A DNA stretch of 64,000 nucleotides from Phytophthora colocasiae. Lineage: Eukaryota > Oomycota > Peronosporomycetes > Peronosporales > Peronosporaceae. The stretch spans positions 1,178,001 to 1,242,000 of the forward strand of contig JAGKQI010000094.1 of assembly GCA_018806915.1 (NCBI GenBank). Reading direction: 5' to 3'. The notes under the pieces are model-generated. The model ran no database searches and was not told where the DNA came from. It saw nothing but the letters and a program-made list of their open reading frames with translations. Position numbers and translations under genes: made by a program. Below are positions 47,488 through 55,976 of this stretch, one piece after another (the stretch's first letter is position 1; each line of letters starts with the position of its first letter).

Positions 47488-48946
47488 ATGAGCTGCGCGA
47501 AGTGTTCAGCTTGCTCGGTTGTATTTGACACCAGCGATCATTTGAAGCAGCATCATCAGCGAGAGCATCCGTTGTCGGTTACGGTAAGGTTTCCGGGTGG
47601 AAGAAACGAGATGGTAAAACATGATTGCAGTTCGCATTGTTTTACGTGCCCGAAGTGTAAGGGGCAGTTTCGCTGACCAAAGGCGCTCCGACATCACGTT
47701 ACCAAAGGTAAATGTAAATGTACGACAGACCGCAAAACGAAAAAAAAAGCCAGTGGTACGAAGAATGGATAAAGGTGTCACACCCGAAGTCTTGAACAGT
47801 CTTGGCCCTGATTTAAATACAGAGATTGGTGCTTAGATATGCACGACATGTGGATTTTGTGTTGGACGAGAAGCAATTCAACTTCGATCCCACATGACCC
47901 GAAATCATTTTGATTCTTATAAAATTCCAAGTACTCAAACGTTGGAAGGTTTTAATGGACCTTAAACTTTCTTCGAACGACGAGATGTGGAAGCGTGTAA
48001 GTCGCGATGGAGGTGTAACACCAGTAAATCATCTACCAGTTTTAAGTGGGGAAATGTGTAGTGCCTGCGAGTATTTGTGCTGCTCAAAGGAGTCATGCGG
48101 CGCCACCTTATTAAGAACCATATCGGTGCCCAATCGTTTGATGTATTGGTGCAGACACTTTTACCTGTCACAAACAGACGGTTTTTTCGAGTACTGGAAT
48201 CAGCTGGAAGTGCATCCAGTACCGAGATGAATGAAAGCCTCCGTCGCGAACTGAGTACTTTTGATGCTTTACTTGCCAGGCAAAGCCGAAATGATGGAAG
48301 CGACTACCTCGTTGCGTCTCTACTTCGACAGCTCAATTGGCACAAAAAGCTGAAAATGAATGCGAATATCACCTGTGAAGAAATGATGGGTTTGTGTAAA
48401 CTCAACAAGATCTCGAGATTGGACGATAATATACTGGCAATGGTGTCAACATTTTTTCAACGAGGGATGGGATTGTTAGACAAGGTTCCCTACCTAACTC
48501 GACGACACATTCGAGCAGGGAGGATGGATGTTTCAGAGTGTTCTAAAGGGTTTCGCTTTGTTGAAGATGCCTCTGGAAATTACCGTAGACACCTGGCCAA
48601 CTTTATTAGAATGGTTGGTAAGAGCCTTGAGTTGCAAACAGATCGTCGTCATATGTGGAAATTTCCTACCCATAAATCGGTGGAGAATGCAGTACTGAAA
48701 CTCAAAGCTGAGTGTGTAAGCACAACATTCTATCCTGATTCGGAACAAGCTCAGACCAAACTACGAAGTGTAGTGAAGGCACTGTTTGTTACTGAATGTT
48801 GCCAAACCCAAACTCGGGACAATTTGGAGCTAGACGTACAGTACGCCGAATACAGCGTAGTCGATGGCCCTGATGGCCCTAAAAGCACAATTTCGTGCCA
48901 TGTTTTGCATGAAGTCGATGGTCCCAGTCTAACATCTATTGGCTAA
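47488..48946 (+). pseudogene. C2H2 zinc-finger protein, decayed
   Basis: From ATG 47488 the first finger reads CSACSVVFDTSDHLKQHH with REH. A second (CPKCKGQF, then LRHHVTKGKC) is cut by TGA at 47674-47676. A third lies in another frame at about 47839-47905 (ICTTCGFCVG ... LRSHMTRNH), and a fourth is split between frames near 48065-48115 (CSACEYLC / VMRRHLIKNH). From 48077 to 48946 a long frame (289 codons) is open. It encodes a helical, unrecognised domain (LREL STFDALLARQ-like segments, DYLVASLLRQLNWHKKL, LTRRHIRAG, MVGKSLELQTDRRHMW, FVTECCQTQTRDNLEL). The multi-finger plus large C-terminal domain arrangement resembles repetitive, transposon-linked proteins of oomycetes and fungi, but I cannot name the family. 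Confidence 0.55.
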
Positions 48947-49207
48947 AATATAACGTTTCGCTCATTGATTGACTAAAATGGTTAAAACGTTCACTAAACG
49001 AATGTTGGCTTTTAAGAGCATGGAGGTGCTGTAGCATGTCGAGAATAGCCGGTCATCAACCTTAATATAGGAAATCCCATACAAAAACTCCGAGTCGACT
49101 GCGGTACAAAAAATCAGTGAAATCGGCGGAAAATTGGAGAGTAAAAAAAAGTTGCCTTGAAAATGTATGACTGTACTCCCATTCCGTAGACGGGCCATTG
49201 AGCCAAT

Positions 49208-49219
49208 AGAGAACATTCG
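49208..49219 (+). repeat. Harbinger left TIR
   Basis: AGAGAACATTCG, preceded by AAT (49205-49207). Confidence 0.8.
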
Positions 49220-49371
49220 ATGACCCGAAATCGTACAAGTTTCAGCTTCATTTTTAGATAGGCGTGGTTTAGGTGATGAAGCTCAACTCAACAGTGTATA
49301 GGTTTGAGCTAACAGTCGCTTTATCTCAAGTCTGAATTGAGCTTCATCTCAGTCTTCTGCGGCACTAAGTC

Positions 49372-50517
49372 ATGTTCGTCGCGCCAAAACTATCCGGTAC
49401 TCAAGCTCTGCTGGTTCTCACGCTAGCGTGGGGTGTAGCCCGCGGTAACAAAGCGCGCTTTGTTCGAGTAATGAAGACACTAACAAGACTACACTGTTTT
49501 CGTCTCCGTGATGCAGCTCCACCTACAGACTCTTCTCATGTTTTTGATAGAATGCTGGACGATGCTACTGCCAGGGTCCGCTTTCGTTTTACAATTCCTC
49601 AGTTACGTGAACTAGCAAACGCCTTACGGCTTCCACGAACCGGGATCGTCACGTCTGCGGCTGATCGAGTCAACAGGGTCGAAGCCTTGGCGATGGTATG
49701 TCGCCGTCTTTCCGAAGGGGCAAAATTATTAACTGTGGCAAATGAATTTGGAAGATCAACTGCGGCTTACAGCAGAATTATGTCTGCAACTGTTTCAATA
49801 TTGTATAGCCAGCACAACGAACTACTCTACTTTCACGAAACCTTAATTAAGGCGCGGATTGATGAGTATTGCCTCTCTATATATTCTGCTGGAGCTCCTC
49901 TTCAAAGTTGTTGGGGTTTTATTGATGGAACAAAGCAGTATCTCTCACGCCCAAGTGCACGGCAACATACTAGTAATCTAAATGAAAATTTACAGCGGTC
50001 AGTATTTAATGGACATCCAAGACGTCACTGTTTCAACTGGCAGAGTATTCAGGTCCCCGATGGCATAATTATTAGTTTGTTTGGTCCAGTTGAAGGTCGA
50101 AAGCATGACTCCACCATGCTAACTCTCAGTGGCGTACTAGATGTCATGGCAGAAGATGTTGAAGGAACATTTTTGGGGAAACTAATTTACGGTGATCCTG
50201 CTTATGGTTGTAGCGAATTTGTCTGCTGTCCTTCTACTATTCAAAGCTCTACAGCCTCGTCGTTTAACGGCCGTATGAGCAGCGTTCGCGACGGAGTTGA
50301 ATGGGGATTTGGAAGAGTCAAAGTGCTTTGGGAATATATGAATTGGGATAAAAAGCAGCGAGTTCGTCAATCTCCAGTAGGTCTCAATTTCTTCGCTGCT
50401 GTGTTACTGTTTAATTGCCATATATGTATGCAGCCATTGGGAAATCAAATCTCAATGTATTTTGGATTAATGCCGCCTTCGCTAGATCAATATCTAAGGT
50501 CCAATCTTCCAGAGTAG
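49372..50517 (+). CDS. PIF/Harbinger DDE transposase
   Basis: Intact 381-aa frame from ATG 49372, 152 bp inside the left TIR, to TAG. The N-terminal half holds a predicted helix-turn-helix (VANEFGRSTAAYSRIMS, about 120-140). The catalytic core (DDE_Tnp_4 type) shows Asp185 in WGFIDGTKQYLSRP, a diagnostic NGHPRRHCFNWQSI, FGPVEGRKHDSTML, Asp275 in YGDPAYG and Glu310 in RDGVEWGFGRVKV. All three acidic residues are present and the length is normal for the family. The enzyme would cut at the TIRs with its SANT-domain partner, encoded convergently 7 bp downstream. No intron is needed. This copy could be functional as a protein, although the partner gene has a stop. Confidence 0.92.
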   Translation: MFVAPKLSGTQALLVLTLAWGVARGNKARFVRVMKTLTRLHCFRLRDAAPPTDSSHVFDRMLDDATARVRFRFTIPQLRELANALRLPRTGIVTSAADRVNRVEALAMVCRRLSEGAKLLTVANEFGRSTAAYSRIMSATVSILYSQHNELLYFHETLIKARIDEYCLSIYSAGAPLQSCWGFIDGTKQYLSRPSARQHTSNLNENLQRSVFNGHPRRHCFNWQSIQVPDGIIISLFGPVEGRKHDSTMLTLSGVLDVMAEDVEGTFLGKLIYGDPAYGCSEFVCCPSTIQSSTASSFNGRMSSVRDGVEWGFGRVKVLWEYMNWDKKQRVRQSPVGLNFFAAVLLFNCHICMQPLGNQISMYFGLMPPSLDQYLRSNLPE

Positions 50518-50524
50518 CTTCGTC

Positions 50525-51094
50525 TTAGTCAGATTTCTGATGCGCCATTAACTTCAATAACAACTCGTGCATTCGCTTATCGCGATTTTCTTCAGCCTTC
50601 ATACGACGATCTTCCATACGTAACTCGTGCTCACGACGTTTATCCGCTTCTTCGCGTTCGAAGTCTAGTCGTTTGGTCTTGTACTCGTACTTAGCTTTTT
50701 CTTCATCACCATCCCCTAGAATTGCGCCTTTCAAAGCTTCTGTCACGGATCCTAGCTGCTCACGTTTTTTTTTTTACGCCCACTTGAATGGTTTCGGCGC
50801 GTAGATCTTTTCTTCGAACTTCATGAACCGCGTTCGCATCGCTGTTCCAGGTTTCTTTAAGCCAAATTCAGCATCTTTACTACAATGCGCCGCAATTTCG
50901 TCAAACACCTTCATAATACCGTCAGAAGTACCAACCGCAGCCGTCCAGGGTCGAAAATAGTTCACAGCCTTTAAGAGAATGATATCATCGATAGCAGCAA
51001 ACTTCTGTCGACGCGGAGGTTGCTCAGTACCCCCAGAACCACAAAACGGGGCCTCTGTAGACCCAGAGGCCTCGTTGCCTCCAGGTCCCCACAT
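50525..51094 (-). pseudogene. Harbinger SANT/Myb-like partner protein, one internal stop
   Basis: ATG at 51094 (MWGPGGNEASGS). Residues about 30-105 form a SANT/Myb-like module (DIILLKAVNYFRPWTAA, GIMKVFDEIAAHCSKD, RTRFMKFEEKIYA). The frame meets TAA at 50774-50776, immediately before an A-run, and then continues in the same frame. That part is Lys/Glu-rich and helical (LDFEREEADKRREHELRME, MHELLLKLMAHQK) and ends at 50525. In autonomous Harbinger elements this protein binds DNA and brings the transposase into the nucleus. The stop sits next to an 11-base homopolymer, so a sequencing or assembly error is possible, although a simple indel would not restore this frame. Confidence 0.75.
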
Positions 51095-51221
51095 CGAGAA
51101 TGGTGTGACCAGTCAACAGACTGAATCTGGAAGTAAAAGTTCCGAAACGTCTCCAGTTTTGCTATTTCAGTTAACATAAAAGGTTTGCATCTCAAGTCGA
51201 AACTCAACTAAAAAGGTTCAC

Positions 51222-51233
51222 CGAATGTTCTCT
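51222..51233 (-). repeat. Harbinger right TIR
   Basis: CGAATGTTCTCT, the exact complement of the left TIR, followed by AAT (51234-51236). Confidence 0.8.
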
Positions 51234-51236
51234 AAT

Positions 51237-51590
51237 TTTCAAAACTTCGTCAATACTTCACTTTACTATACGAAAATTTGTGAGGTGCGGTATTCCGACA
51301 CGGGGAAGAAGATGGTGAGATCCCCATGTCACATAGATAGGCCAATCAGTCGGTATTCAAAACTTTCTCAATACGTCACTTCACACATGAAAATTTGTGT
51401 GGTGGGTATTTCGACACGGGGAAGATGATGGTGTCATCCTTTTGTGACATAGACAGGACAATCAGCCGGTATTCAAAACTTTCTCAATACATTACTTTAC
51501 TATGCGAAAACTTGTGAGTTGTGTTATTTCGACACGAGGAAGATGGTGGTGGGATCCCCATGAGACATAGACAGGCCAAAAACCCATATA
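51237..51590 (+). repeat. Three tandem copies of a roughly 118-bp repeat
   Basis: Copies begin near 51237, 51354 and 51473 at TTCAAAACTTTCTCAATAC and share TCGACACGGGGAAGA, GTGACATAGA and GGCCAATCAG with moderate divergence. They lie between the Harbinger right end and the piggyBac left end. Confidence 0.85.
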
Positions 51591-51599
51591 ACATCTTAA

Positions 51600-51637
51600 C
51601 CCTTGTAACGCCGGCCCTTATTCTGTATAATACAGAA
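51600..51637 (+). repeat. piggyBac left TIR with 17-bp palindrome
   Basis: CCCTTGTAACGCCG followed by the palindrome TTCTGTATAATACAGAA. Confidence 0.88.
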
Positions 51638-51951
51638 GAGAGAGTTGTCTTGAGTAAACTATTGACAGAGGATTGCAACACTTTATCTGTTTCAAGCCCT
51701 TCTCAGGGCGACGTGACGAAAACGTTGCGAAATCGAGGCACAGACGCGACGAATGTTACCATAAAAGTATCATTTTTCCTATCAGCTGTCAATTTTGAGC
51801 GCTGCTATTGGCTGCTACGTATCAGACATACCTCCTGCAGTTGATTCCCCCGTCGATTGCGATCGTCGCTTCACGGGGGGAGCTGCACGTGGCGCACTCA
51901 CATTCACGAAAATTTGGTAAGCAGCATGCATGGAATTAATTTGCTTTGGTG

Positions 51952-54900
51952 CTAATCGCTATCTCCTTGGTCCAAGTAGTCGACATCGTGCTCCTCCTCG
52001 TCATCGGCCCCGTCACTCTCGACGTCTTCGTGCTTACGCTTTCTGTAGCGGATGCTTTTTCTCAAATGCGCTGGAATTAGCGAGCCGCACCCCCACACTG
52101 TGTGCCAGATTTGGCTGCAAGTGAGAGTATTACCAGTGTCTTCTCGGCGCACCTTCGCCCAGAGCGGCACGTAGCCACCACGAAGCAGCTCACAAGACGG
52201 GCAGTAGAAACTGCTTTCAAAGCTTTTCGTGTTCGGTTCAGCCAGAGCAGAGCACACCTTGCAGGAGTGCTGCCGGCGTTTGCGTCTGTACTTGTTGGTG
52301 TTGTTACAGAGGCGGTGCTTTCCTGCGGGTATCGGAACGGAGACCAGCTCTTCAGCATTCATGTTGGCCTCAAAGGTCGCCGCGCTCACCCCCATAAGCT
52401 CACGATGCAATCTACGCATGTACTCGGCGTGCGTGGGTACTTGGTGTCCGCTCTGCTTCATCACAAGCTTGTGGATAATAAAGCCGTTCACAATTGCCAT
52501 ATCCACAAACCCCAGAAAAAGCTGGCGATAATACTTCTTGAAGGCGACACACTGTTGAAGTGAGTAGCTTTGCAGTCGTAGCTGGTCATGAGTGTCTACC
52601 CCACCCATCCCAGCGTGATAATCAGCAACTAGTTGGGGGCAAGGCACTTTCTCCAGAGCTCCGGTAGCTTTGTTCCACCTAGTGACCGACGTTGAGATAG
52701 TTGAGCAGCCAATTGATATCATGTGCACTGGTGAAGAGTCCATCCACGCCAACGCTACAAGCTCTGGGTGATCAACATCTTGGGCAATCTTGTAGGTCCC
52801 GCGTGGCATGTACGCCGGGCGCTTCTTTTGCTTGAATTCAAGAGATTTCGGCCATCCGAGACGGTCGTTCCGGTGGGTGCCGACATAGTAGAAGCCCATA
52901 TCCCGAAGACGGAGTGCCAAAGCACAGGAAGAGTAGAAGTTGTCGGCGATAATAAGTCTTCTTCTTGGCTGCCCGTCGAAAGTCTTGGCCAAGTTTCGAA
53001 TAACGGCCTTCTGCGCCACACCTTTAGCTTTCTTCTTGTCCTTCGCCTTACCCAAGTACACCTCTACTCTGTACAATACAGAATACGATAAGCATTTAGC
53101 AACTTACTCTGTACGATCCTGATCATAATAGGAAAAGCAGGGAACAGCTTATTCTGTACAAGCCAGAATTGCCTATTCTGTGTGAATTTCAAAGCTCGCT
53201 CACCTTGAACAGTAACCCGTCTCAGCGCAACACGTCATATAGCATTTCGTGCCGTACTTGTGCGGCTTATCTTTGTTGTAGACTCGAATCGGATTGAACT
53301 GGCTGCGGTTAGGAATTGTGCCTTCATCAAAGCTTACACGCGCGCCCAAGCGATAACCGCGCCGAAACGTTTTCTCCAATGCTTGAAGAATTGGACGGAC
53401 TTTCCACGCCTTGTCGTGTGAAGCCGCCGCACCTGTTGAGTTACTTGCAAAATGAAGGTACCTTGTGATGATACGGAAGCGTTCACGTTTCATGTTGCGA
53501 CTGAATGTTCCTCGGGGAACAGCTCCATCCTCGCGAGTTGACCAATGCTTCTCTAACCCGTCCGTGTGACCGCAGAGTGTCCTTGCAGCCAGAAGCCCAA
53601 TAACATGTAGAATCTCGTGCGGCTTGATAGGCTTCACACGTTCCAGCTTGAGCTTAATTTCAGTAAGAGGCTGAACCGTCTTCGATGGGTCCTTCGCTTG
53701 TGCTTCGAGCTGCTTCATGCGTATCTTCTCGGCTGCACCTGTAATGCATTCCTGGCGGTACGCGTCACTCTCGCTTGCAATGTGCACCCACAGCGCCTTT
53801 GGAAGGAAGTAAAAATACATTCCTAGCGGTGACTTCGCGAATGCAGCTGCCGATTTCGTGACACCATACGACCCGCTGTAGAGATCAGTGGCGCCACTCA
53901 ACTGTAATTCATCTGCATCCCATACAATACAGAGTTAGATTATACCGCCAACACTATTCTGTATAAGACAGCTTTACCACTTCTGTGTTGGTCGAATATG
54001 CGCCACCGCAGACGTCTCATGGCATCGTCGTCTTGTGCAAACGCGTCACTATCGTCTTCGAAGTCGTCGTCAGACTCCACTTCGCTCTCGTACACAACAG
54101 GAGCCACAGGCACACCCAACGCTTCGCCATTTTCATCGGCATCTTCGTCTTCATCATCTTCCTCACCGGCTGCACACAAATTTATATCGTCTGGGGCAAC
54201 AGGACCAAACAGGCGCTCCGACCGCAGTGCCTCCATGAAGTGGTCTGTGTCAAAGATGTCAATATCACCCTCACCACCTTCGTCACTCATCATCTCTTCG
54301 TCCTCTTCATCTGGAACCTCAGTGATCTCGTTTGTCTGCGCAGCATGTTCTGTACATTACTGATTAGCCAATTCTGTATCAACCGGAATACATTATTCTG
54401 TACCAAACGGAATAACAAATTCTGCGCCTTCTCACCTGACTCAGTTCTGATCCCCGCGGAAGCAGGCACAGCTTCCAGTGATGCCGATGCAGGGGCAACT
54501 GGTACTAGCCGCCCTTGGTGCTGAGATGGTCTTATCGCGGCTTGCGACTGATCTACAGTGACTGGCTGTGTTGTGTTGACGACAGTAGATGAAGCAGCAA
54601 CAGGTAGTTCGAGTTCTAGGAGTCCTGCGCGCATTGCAAACGCTACTAGCTCCTTCTCTCCTAAACAGCACGTATACATTAGATCAGCGAGCTTCTAGAC
54701 GGCACATAATAAAACGTACCAACGAAGTGGCTTTCGCCCCGTTTGGTAGCGTCACGTCGTCCGGTTACCCCAGGTTTCACATACGTGAAGTCCACACTCA
54801 AGTCCCTCGGCTTCCTCGCCTTCCACCCTGCCTTTGACAGCCTACGCCAGAGCGCCTTGAACAGCTTCGCATCGGGTACGTCCATCTTAGAAATGCTGTC

Positions 54901-54978
54901 TCGCAGGCGGGAAAAACTTGAATGGCTGAGGTCGAATTGGGGGGAAATTAGTTGCGAAATGTGAGCTCCAAATAGCAT
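51952..54978 (-). CDS. piggyBac transposase, five exons, 893 codons open
   Basis: Exons (minus strand) are 54978-54720, 54660-54436, 54349-53978, 53912-53204 and 53068-51952. The four GT-AG introns (59, 86, 65 and 135 nt) join in frame to 2682 nt. A later Met (54885, MDVPDAKLFKALW) may be the true start, giving 862 aa. The order is a small basic N-terminal domain, an Ala/Pro/Ser linker, a long acidic stretch (GEEDDEDEDADENGEA) and the piggyBac core. Catalytic residues are Asp481 (SFDEG), Asp564 (IADNFY) and Asp680 (GGVDTHDQ), with spacings close to the family's. A C-terminal Cys-rich zinc-binding domain (CKVCSAL, CPSCELL) ends in a basic tail (RYRKRKHEDV). All functional parts are present. 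The enzyme would cut and paste the element at TTAA sites, and this copy may be active. Confidence 0.9.
53069..53203 (-). other. Intron 4 of the piggyBac transposase, with TIR-type motifs
   Basis: GTGAGC ... TTGTACAG, 135 nt, phase 2 within an Arg codon (YCS-R-VEVYLGK). It carries at least four half-sites (CAGAAT, GTACAGA) and a near-complete palindrome TTCTGTATTGTACAGAG that spans the 3' splice site. The decayed piggyBac at 25860 has an intron at the same codon. Confidence 0.82.
53913..53977 (-). other. Intron 3 of the piggyBac transposase, with TIR-type motifs
   Basis: GTAAAG ... GATGCAG, 65 nt. It contains CTGTCTTATACAGAAT (near-palindrome, 53955-53970) and a half-site CTCTGTATTGTATG. Confidence 0.8.
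54350..54435 (-). other. Intron 2 of the piggyBac transposase, with TIR-type motifs
   Basis: GTGAGA ... TGTACAG, 86 nt. It holds two tandem copies of a TATTCCG-x(4-5)-GATACAGAAT-like unit, and the 3' splice site TGTACAG is itself half of the TIR palindrome. Confidence 0.8.
54661..54719 (-). other. Intron 1 of the piggyBac transposase
   Basis: GTACGT ... TTTAG, 59 nt, phase 1. It lacks the terminal palindrome motif found in the other three introns. Confidence 0.8.
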
Positions 54979-55158
54979 TTTTCAGACCTCTACCGAGCTT
55001 ATATCGTATTTTCTATACTGCTAAGGAAATCCCCGTCTATCTTCCCAGCACAGATCGCGTATGATGAGCTTCCCCAAACTTCCATCATACAAACCTTCAT
55101 ATGCGGAGAAAAATAGCGCTTCGAAGCTCTCAGAATATTTTTACTTGCAATAATACTT

Positions 55159-55192
55159 ATTCTGTATAATACAGAATACGGCGTTACAGGTG
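55159..55192 (-). repeat. piggyBac right TIR with 19-bp palindrome
   Basis: ATTCTGTATAATACAGAAT followed by CGGCGTTACAGGTG, the mirrored end, then TTAA. Confidence 0.88.
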
Positions 55193-55196
55193 TTAA

Positions 55197-55976
55197 AACC
55201 TTGCATAAGATAATACTGACTTCATATATTTAATCTGACAGAAAAACGAAGTACCATCGGTAAGAGCATGAAAAAGTACATGGTTTCCATGTGCATAAGA
55301 AAGGGACACAGTATGTTTAGCCAACGATAGAGCTAGAAACGTCTTGATTTTTTAAAAATACCTGTATAAGCTTATACTGAGTTCAGATATTAAATCTGGC
55401 AAATACACGAGGTACTATCGGAAAGAGCTTGAAAAATTACGTTAAATCCAACTAAGAAATTTTGATAGCGTGTAAGTATAGTCAAACTTATGACGAGATT
55501 AGTGGGCATTTTGGCGATATAAATGTGTAGTAAGTTTGAGTGAATTTGCCTTTAAACGTGAATAACTTCGCGAAGTCTTAACATATGGAAATGCTTCTTA
55601 GTACGATCGCGTAGCGCGTCAAATTCTACATTGAAGCCATCTAAGTAGAACGAGTAGACTTCAAGTCTAAGTATAGTTATATCCAGTCAAAGATGAAATT
55701 TTTAAAATTCACTTTAACATTTAATAACTTTGTCAAAAATAAGATTTGGGAGTGCTACCAAGAATAGTCGTGTAGAACGTCACAAACTACGTTAGAGACA
55801 TGAAAGAAGCGTCGCCTAATTGCAAGGATAGCTGAAGTTAGAGCGGAAGAAGTGAAACTTTTGAAGGGAAACACGCGTAGTAGTAGACACACTACCAAAC
55901 AATACAGGTACACTTTCCCGTGATACACACCAGGTAGATGCTCGCGATTTGAACTTGTTCTGTGCCCAAAAAAAGG
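55197..55976. repeat. Old, diverged tandem repeat of about 160-195 bp
   Basis: Related blocks recur: taatactgacttcatatatttaatctg (55211) and tatactgagttcagatattaaatctg (55373); ataacttcgcgaag (about 55561) and ataactttgtcaaa (about 55726); cgtagcgcgtcaaattctac (about 55610) and a relaxed match near 55771. AT-rich, no gene seen. Confidence 0.5.

Larger units (their letters stand above)
49208..51233 (+). mobile_element. Complete PIF/Harbinger transposon
   Basis: Terminal inverted repeats AGAGAACATTCG (49208-49219) and its complement CGAATGTTCTCT (51222-51233) enclose both proteins typical of this superfamily: a DDE transposase and a convergent SANT/Myb-like protein. The TIR similarity extends imperfectly a few bases further (TGA). 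The element is 2026 bp. The three bases outside each end are AAT, a possible target duplication, whereas the superfamily norm is TWA (or shifted by one base, TA inside). The right flank is a tandem repeat and the left flank looks like its interrupted continuation, suggesting insertion into that repeat. Confidence 0.85.
51600..55192 (-). mobile_element. Complete piggyBac transposon with TTAA target sites
   Basis: TTAA at 51596-51599 and 55193-55196 flanks a 3593-bp element, the diagnostic piggyBac target duplication. The ends are related inverted repeats: left CCCTTGTAACGCCG, right (complement) CACCTGTAACGCCG. Just inside each is a perfect palindrome (51621-51637 and 55159-55177, core TTCTGTATAATACAGAA). 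The single gene is an intact-looking five-exon transposase. Of the terminal trinucleotides only the left is canonical CCC; the right CAC differs from the usual mirror. Confidence 0.92.

Noticed and set aside
47130..47531. Minus-strand 133-aa ORF before the zinc-finger gene
   Set aside because: It overlaps the TATA-like element and first zinc-finger codons in antisense and shows no recognisable domain.
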